A DNA stretch of 64,000 nt from Kudoa neothunni. Lineage: Eukaryota > Cnidaria. Numbering within the stretch: position 1 is the stretch's first letter; each line of letters begins with the position of its first letter. Both the position numbers and the translations under genes were made by a program. Location of the stretch: NCBI GenBank assembly GCA_964304625.1, contig OZ199838.1, positions 13,454,001 to 13,518,000 on the forward strand. The letters are read 5' to 3'. Shown here piece by piece: positions 59,701 through 64,000 of the stretch. A model generated the notes under the pieces. The model was not told the DNA's origin. It made no database searches and worked only from the letters and a program-made list of their open reading frames with translations.

Positions 59701-62311
59701 TTTAAATACTCCAACCCTAACATAAATGTTATCACGGATTGATTATTAGTTAAGTTAAATTTTTAATTCGTTGCTAACTGTAACCAAAATCATTATTCTA
59801 TTATAATTTTATATATTAAATAAAAAGCTATTAATTGGAAATTATATTTTTAAAACTTCAACAAAGATGAAATTAAGTTTATTAATTTTTGAATTAAATA
59901 ACATAACAAACATTATGATTAAATACCCTCCTCTCTAAATTTGTATACTTACAAAAAAATTAAAAGTTAATATTTTCTACATCAACTACTCGTACATTAA
60001 TCTAATTTTATGCTGGGAAAAAATAATAATGAGATTCTAAATAGTAAATCAATTAATATGCGCGCGCGAAAAAAATAAAAATATACATTGACATACTAAC
60101 ACTAACCCTTAAACAAAAATCAAAACATAAAATAACTCCTAATTATATTCTCTCTTAACCGAAAATATATGCTATTCGAATTTTTAAATTAGTCAAGAAA
60201 ACCACCTGTCTTCTTCGCAATAATGTAATAATGTAATTTCCAAGTAAATAAACGATGGCGCTTAGCAAAAATTTATTTATCACATTCATATGCAAAATAA
60301 TATTCAACGTTAACACAAGCTAAAATCTTTCTCTCAATTTTGTTTAATTAGTCAATATAATAAATGACGTTTATTATATCGAAATTTTTTAATATTTTAT
60401 AGGATGGATTCGTATAATTAAACTTACTAAAAACTTTAAATATGTGACGACGACTAGACTCCATATTTTTATCCGGAGGATATCTTTTTTATTTTGGATA
60501 CTTAGAAAACTTGAAACATCATTATTTACATATATTTTAATGTTTAAATAAATTAATATATTTCGGATGAATAATAAAAATTCGCACTCTTTAGAAATAA
60601 CCAAAGAAAGTTGTATCAAACTAGATTTCATTTAAATAATTTCAAAATTTTCATAAACACTTTTATGAGTATTCAAAACTATTAATTTTTTTAATATATT
60701 CAAATTTGACAATTAGCAAATTAATTAAATTTTATAATCCTTAAATTGAATAAAATCTAATATAGCAAAGTTAATTAAAATGAATTAATTATAAAACTTA
60801 TCTATAAAATATTCTCAATCTGACTTATTAACTTTAATTAGGTTGTAAACAAAGGGGTAATCTATATTTGTAATGTTAGCATTCTCGCATCATTTTATTC
60901 CCTAAATCATAATTTGAACTTTAAAAAAATCACTGATAATATACAGCCGTTTTTATTTTTTTAAGTAAACTTCACATGCAAATATATATTTTACACATCA
61001 TTACCCAATAAAACTTGATAATGATAAGATAATAGCCTCAAAAAATTGTAATTTTTTATTACATCAAATTTCGGTATCCGCAATAATTTTATTCGTTGCT
61101 CAAACAAAGTTATTTTTTCTTATTTATAGATTAAGTATTAAGCTTAGGTGATGCTCATAATTTAAGCAAGTGGAAATTTATAATACCTTCTTTTCACTAG
61201 CCCAACTTCCGTACAATCTAATTATTGCATCTGTAGCACAAAACAACACCACAGTTGCGGCAGATAAAAAACTTTTCCATGTATAATCGTACCATGGAGT
61301 TTCATCCAGACCAAGACCCTAAACAGAATAAGTTAAACCAACTATCACATTAAAAGAAATTCTACATCTGGTATTAGATGAATGAGAGCATTTCCTGAAA
61401 GGACTCCAACTGCAAAGGCTTGAATTATCATTATAATATAGTTGATAATGTTGGATTTGGTGAATCCCAGAAGTAATGCACCGATCATCGATAGAAATAG
61501 GATGAGCGTAGCACCTCCTAATGAGGAACCCCACACTAAAAAGTAACATTATCAACTTAAAATACATGTTAATTATTATAGCTGCTTAAAAACGTTGTGA
61601 GTACACTAAAATAATGATAGAAAATAGCAAGAGAATTATTTTTTAAGTGATTAATTCCTTTAGACAATCATAGCGATCATTGTTACATAAATATATTGGG
61701 TTTCATATCCGAAAAATACTATTATTGTTAATGTAATCTTATAAAAACTAACTAAGCCCAATTATAGAACTATTATAACATTTATATCAACACACGTTAA
61801 AACAAATGAGACGTATTTCTAATAAAGACTCTATTTGTCGTATAATTTTAATGCTATTAGGTCATTAATCCTAAGGGCAGTTTTTTACATTTTTTCTCCA
61901 TTAAAACATTAAAAATAACACAACCTTCATCCTCGGTTGAGTTAAAAATATGTATTTTATATTTTTCTTAAACAAAACGAAAGCAATAATACCTAGTAAT
62001 GGATTTGAAGAAATTAGGTTGCCAGCATGACTAGAATCCAAATTGTTGTGAACATTTTTCACCAATTCCGAATAGAATGGCCCCGAGCATTTAACAGCAG
62101 AATAATTGTTTTCTGTACAAAAATTCTTTACAAGATTGGTTACACTTCGCTGAATCTGGGACTCTTTGTTGTTAGCATTGTCACTCATCTCATTTTCTTG
62201 TATTAAAATATCACAAAGGTTACTGTGTTAAACAATGAATATACTTAATTGAAGTGCGTTTGGCCAAACTGTGAGTGCTATCAGCACCAACCATACTCTC
62301 CCTATCACCAT
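56726..62311 (-). CDS. ZIP metal transporter, SLC39A8/A14-like
   Basis: Seven exons: 62245-62311, 61993-62196, 61366-61535, 61187-61318, 57465-57584, 57196-57403, 56726-57051, giving 408 residues; all junctions keep frame. Exon 1 encodes a hydrophobic signal peptide ([20 protein letters not shown]). A short ectodomain follows with two Cys. Then membrane segments start at [15 protein letters not shown], with [10 protein letters not shown] loop has a short His/Asn run (GDGHNHNS). The metal-site helices carry [10 protein letters not shown] (265-274) and EEVPHEIGD (294-302). In most LIV-1 ZIPs the latter is HExPHExGD; Glu at its first position is the mark of ZIP8/ZIP14, which carry Zn, Fe and Mn into the cytosol. 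[14 protein letters not shown] and a final helix complete the fold. Human ZIP14 has about 490 residues; the difference is in the ectodomain and loop. One intron is 3.6 kb, and two others (47 and 48 nt) are tiny. Confidence 0.88.
57585..61186. other. 3.6-kb intron of the ZIP gene
   Basis: AT-rich, with no exon, coding transposon or RNA gene that I recognise. Two CG-rich patches, near 59000-59050 (GTTGTGCGCGTACGC) and near 59610-59630 (GATGTGCGCGTGTGCC), resemble each other and may be ends of a small element. Confidence 0.4.
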
Positions 62312-63345
62312 TTCAAGCTATAATACGATTTATATTGTATGTTACCACCTTAAAATTTTATAATAATACTGGCATGATATCGTCACGTCAACGTTCCACT
62401 GTCATGAAAGATTTACCTTTTTATGATTGAAAAGGTCAACCCTAATTGTCCATCCAATGTATGCTTGGGAGACTAACGAATTCACGTACCCACTTTAATG
62501 AATACACGAACCTAACCACAGCAGGTAAAACTAATATACTCTCGGCGGCTTAACTTTTTATTTGGTTCATAATCTACTTATGGTAATGAATTGTGTTTTA
62601 AGATACACAACCTCAATTGATGCTCAACCGTCATACAACTTGAATAAAATATTGGATTGATAGGAATAGAGGAGTGACATATTACCACAATCAAATTATT
62701 GTTTCAGGTTCGATAGAAACTACTTGCTATACATAGAATCAAGAAATAAATTACCACTCATTTTCTCACTTATCAGAGTTACCACCATAGAACTTAAATA
62801 TCGAACGATGGAACATAAATAATCAACTAATCGGTACCTATTATTACAATAAATATAATTGAGGAGAGACTCAGTAATACGTCCAATATATTCTATCATG
62901 GTGATAATATAGCGCACAATAGTATAAATATTAATATTATTTATTGTATTGTATTGTATTGATATTATTCTCAGCCGACATATTCTATTTAATATTTCGA
63001 AGTAACCAAAAGGTTAAGCTGATCAGTTTATTTTCAGCTTTGGATTAGATTTAAGGGGAATATGCAAATTCCATTGAATATTTTAATGTACAGTGAGCCA
63101 GGTACTAATGGGATTTTTTGTGGTAGTTTCACCTGTAACATCTATAATTTAACTAAGAAATAAAATAAGTAAATCGCGCTGCAGCCCGTCATCCTCGTGT
63201 ATCTCTAATTTGGACTGCGGCAAACTGTTCTATAACCTAATCCATCGAATATAAAATGTGATCTAGTCATGAATTATAAACCATGATTGATAAATCGCAT
63301 GATCCCTTTACTTAATTATAATTATATGAATCACAACATGTATAT
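62312..63345. other. Upstream flank of the ZIP gene
   Basis: No gene recognised. It should hold the ZIP promoter. A short ATTGT-type tandem run lies at 62941-62961 (TATTGTATTGTATTG). Confidence 0.4.
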
Positions 63346-63349
63346 TTAA

Positions 63350-64000
63350 CCTTCCCAGCGCTTGAAAATCGATTTTACACATTCCTTCTTTTGGGGTCCA
63401 ATGAACCCCACATTTTTTTAACTTGAATTATGGGGAAAAATATTATAAGTAATGTACTCAAGTATGAGAGAAAACTATCGATAAAATATTGAAAAATGTT
63501 ACAATTATAACACCAGCGGTTGTTAACGACCATTGCCGAAACATATAAAAAGTTAAATTATGCATCTAATTTAATGGATTTTAATAAAAATAAATATTAT
63601 CCCAAATTAATGAAATCTTGAAAATTATTTCATTTAAAAGTAATTTCTTAATAATCACGCCCAATAAAACCCGCAATACATATTATTTCAAAATAGATAA
63701 AGTGCGAGTTATTTGTATTATTTTAGTTTTTAATGTTACAACGTATCACACAAACAACTTTGAATTGCTTTTATTACAGTTGGTTCTACAAGCATACAAA
63801 AAATTCCCCGCTTTCTTGCCTTGAGATCTTGAACAATAACAGCATCACTCGTGACAAAGTAATTCGAGTGATTATAATTTAGATTTGAGAATTAACATAT
63901 AGACAAGGATTCCAATATAAGCCAATAACTGTTGGTTTGCCATATCTTTAGATAATGCCGACAATTATAATTGTTAAACGTGTTAATATTTGAAATGGCA
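63350..64000. mobile_element. piggyBac-like left end, runs past window edge
   Basis: TTAA at 63346-63349 is followed by CCTTCCCAGCGCTTG and then the subterminal palindrome GGGGTCCAATGAACCCC at about 63394, the same design as the left end at 20829 (CCTTCCGATCG... GGGGCCTATTAGGCCCC). The right end lies outside the window. No transposase piece is recognisable up to 64000. Confidence 0.6.

Overview
This is nuclear DNA from an intron-containing eukaryote. The host genes are animal-like: GCN1, RFC3, an HSPBP1/Fes1-type Hsp70 exchange factor, an EFA6/PSD-like Sec7-PH protein and a ZIP8/ZIP14-like metal transporter. The DNA is strongly AT-rich, and most resolved introns are only about 41-60 nt. Small introns, divergent proteins and a very high load of DNA transposons suggest a fast-evolving, possibly parasitic animal; a myxozoan would fit. 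That placement is inference; the sequence itself does not name the species.

Layout. Positions 1-15.3 kb are a transposon graveyard: a full-length but decayed pogo/Tigger-like element (1049-2989), a TA-flanked MITE (3305-3973), and a FLYWCH-type MULE whose coding sequence (4425-13003) is split by three separate insertions. These are a Merlin pair nested one in the other (4460-5936 holding 4631-5704), a piggyBac-like element (6099-7480) and a Ty3/gypsy LTR element (8153-12489). A second pogo-like remnant follows. GCN1 occupies 15.9-34.9 kb on the minus strand; one 6.1-kb intron holds a long-TIR element with a 9-bp target duplication (20125-24422) that itself holds a piggyBac (20829-22775), and another intron holds a piggyBac MITE (27283-28066). 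RFC3 is divergent from GCN1 at 36.6-38.0 kb on the plus strand, complete in nine exons. A Helitron-like element (38475-40394) and a pogo-type element (40403-41085) separate it from the HSPBP1-like gene (41496-42528, minus).

From 43.4 to 51.0 kb there is a hAT-like element holding piggyBac ends, then a piggyBac-like element (46940-51004) holding a decayed hAT transposase. The last part holds the EFA6-like gene (52104-56644, plus) converging on the ZIP transporter gene (56726-62311, minus) with 81 bp between stop codons. One more piggyBac left end begins at 63350 and runs out of the window.

The host genes form no pathway or operon; they are ordinary housekeeping and trafficking genes with transposons in their introns and spacers. 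The most notable content is the layered insertion history, a young-looking Merlin whose transposase carries Glu at the first catalytic position, the recurring subterminal GGGGTC...GACCCC palindrome of the local piggyBac-like elements, and the very small introns.
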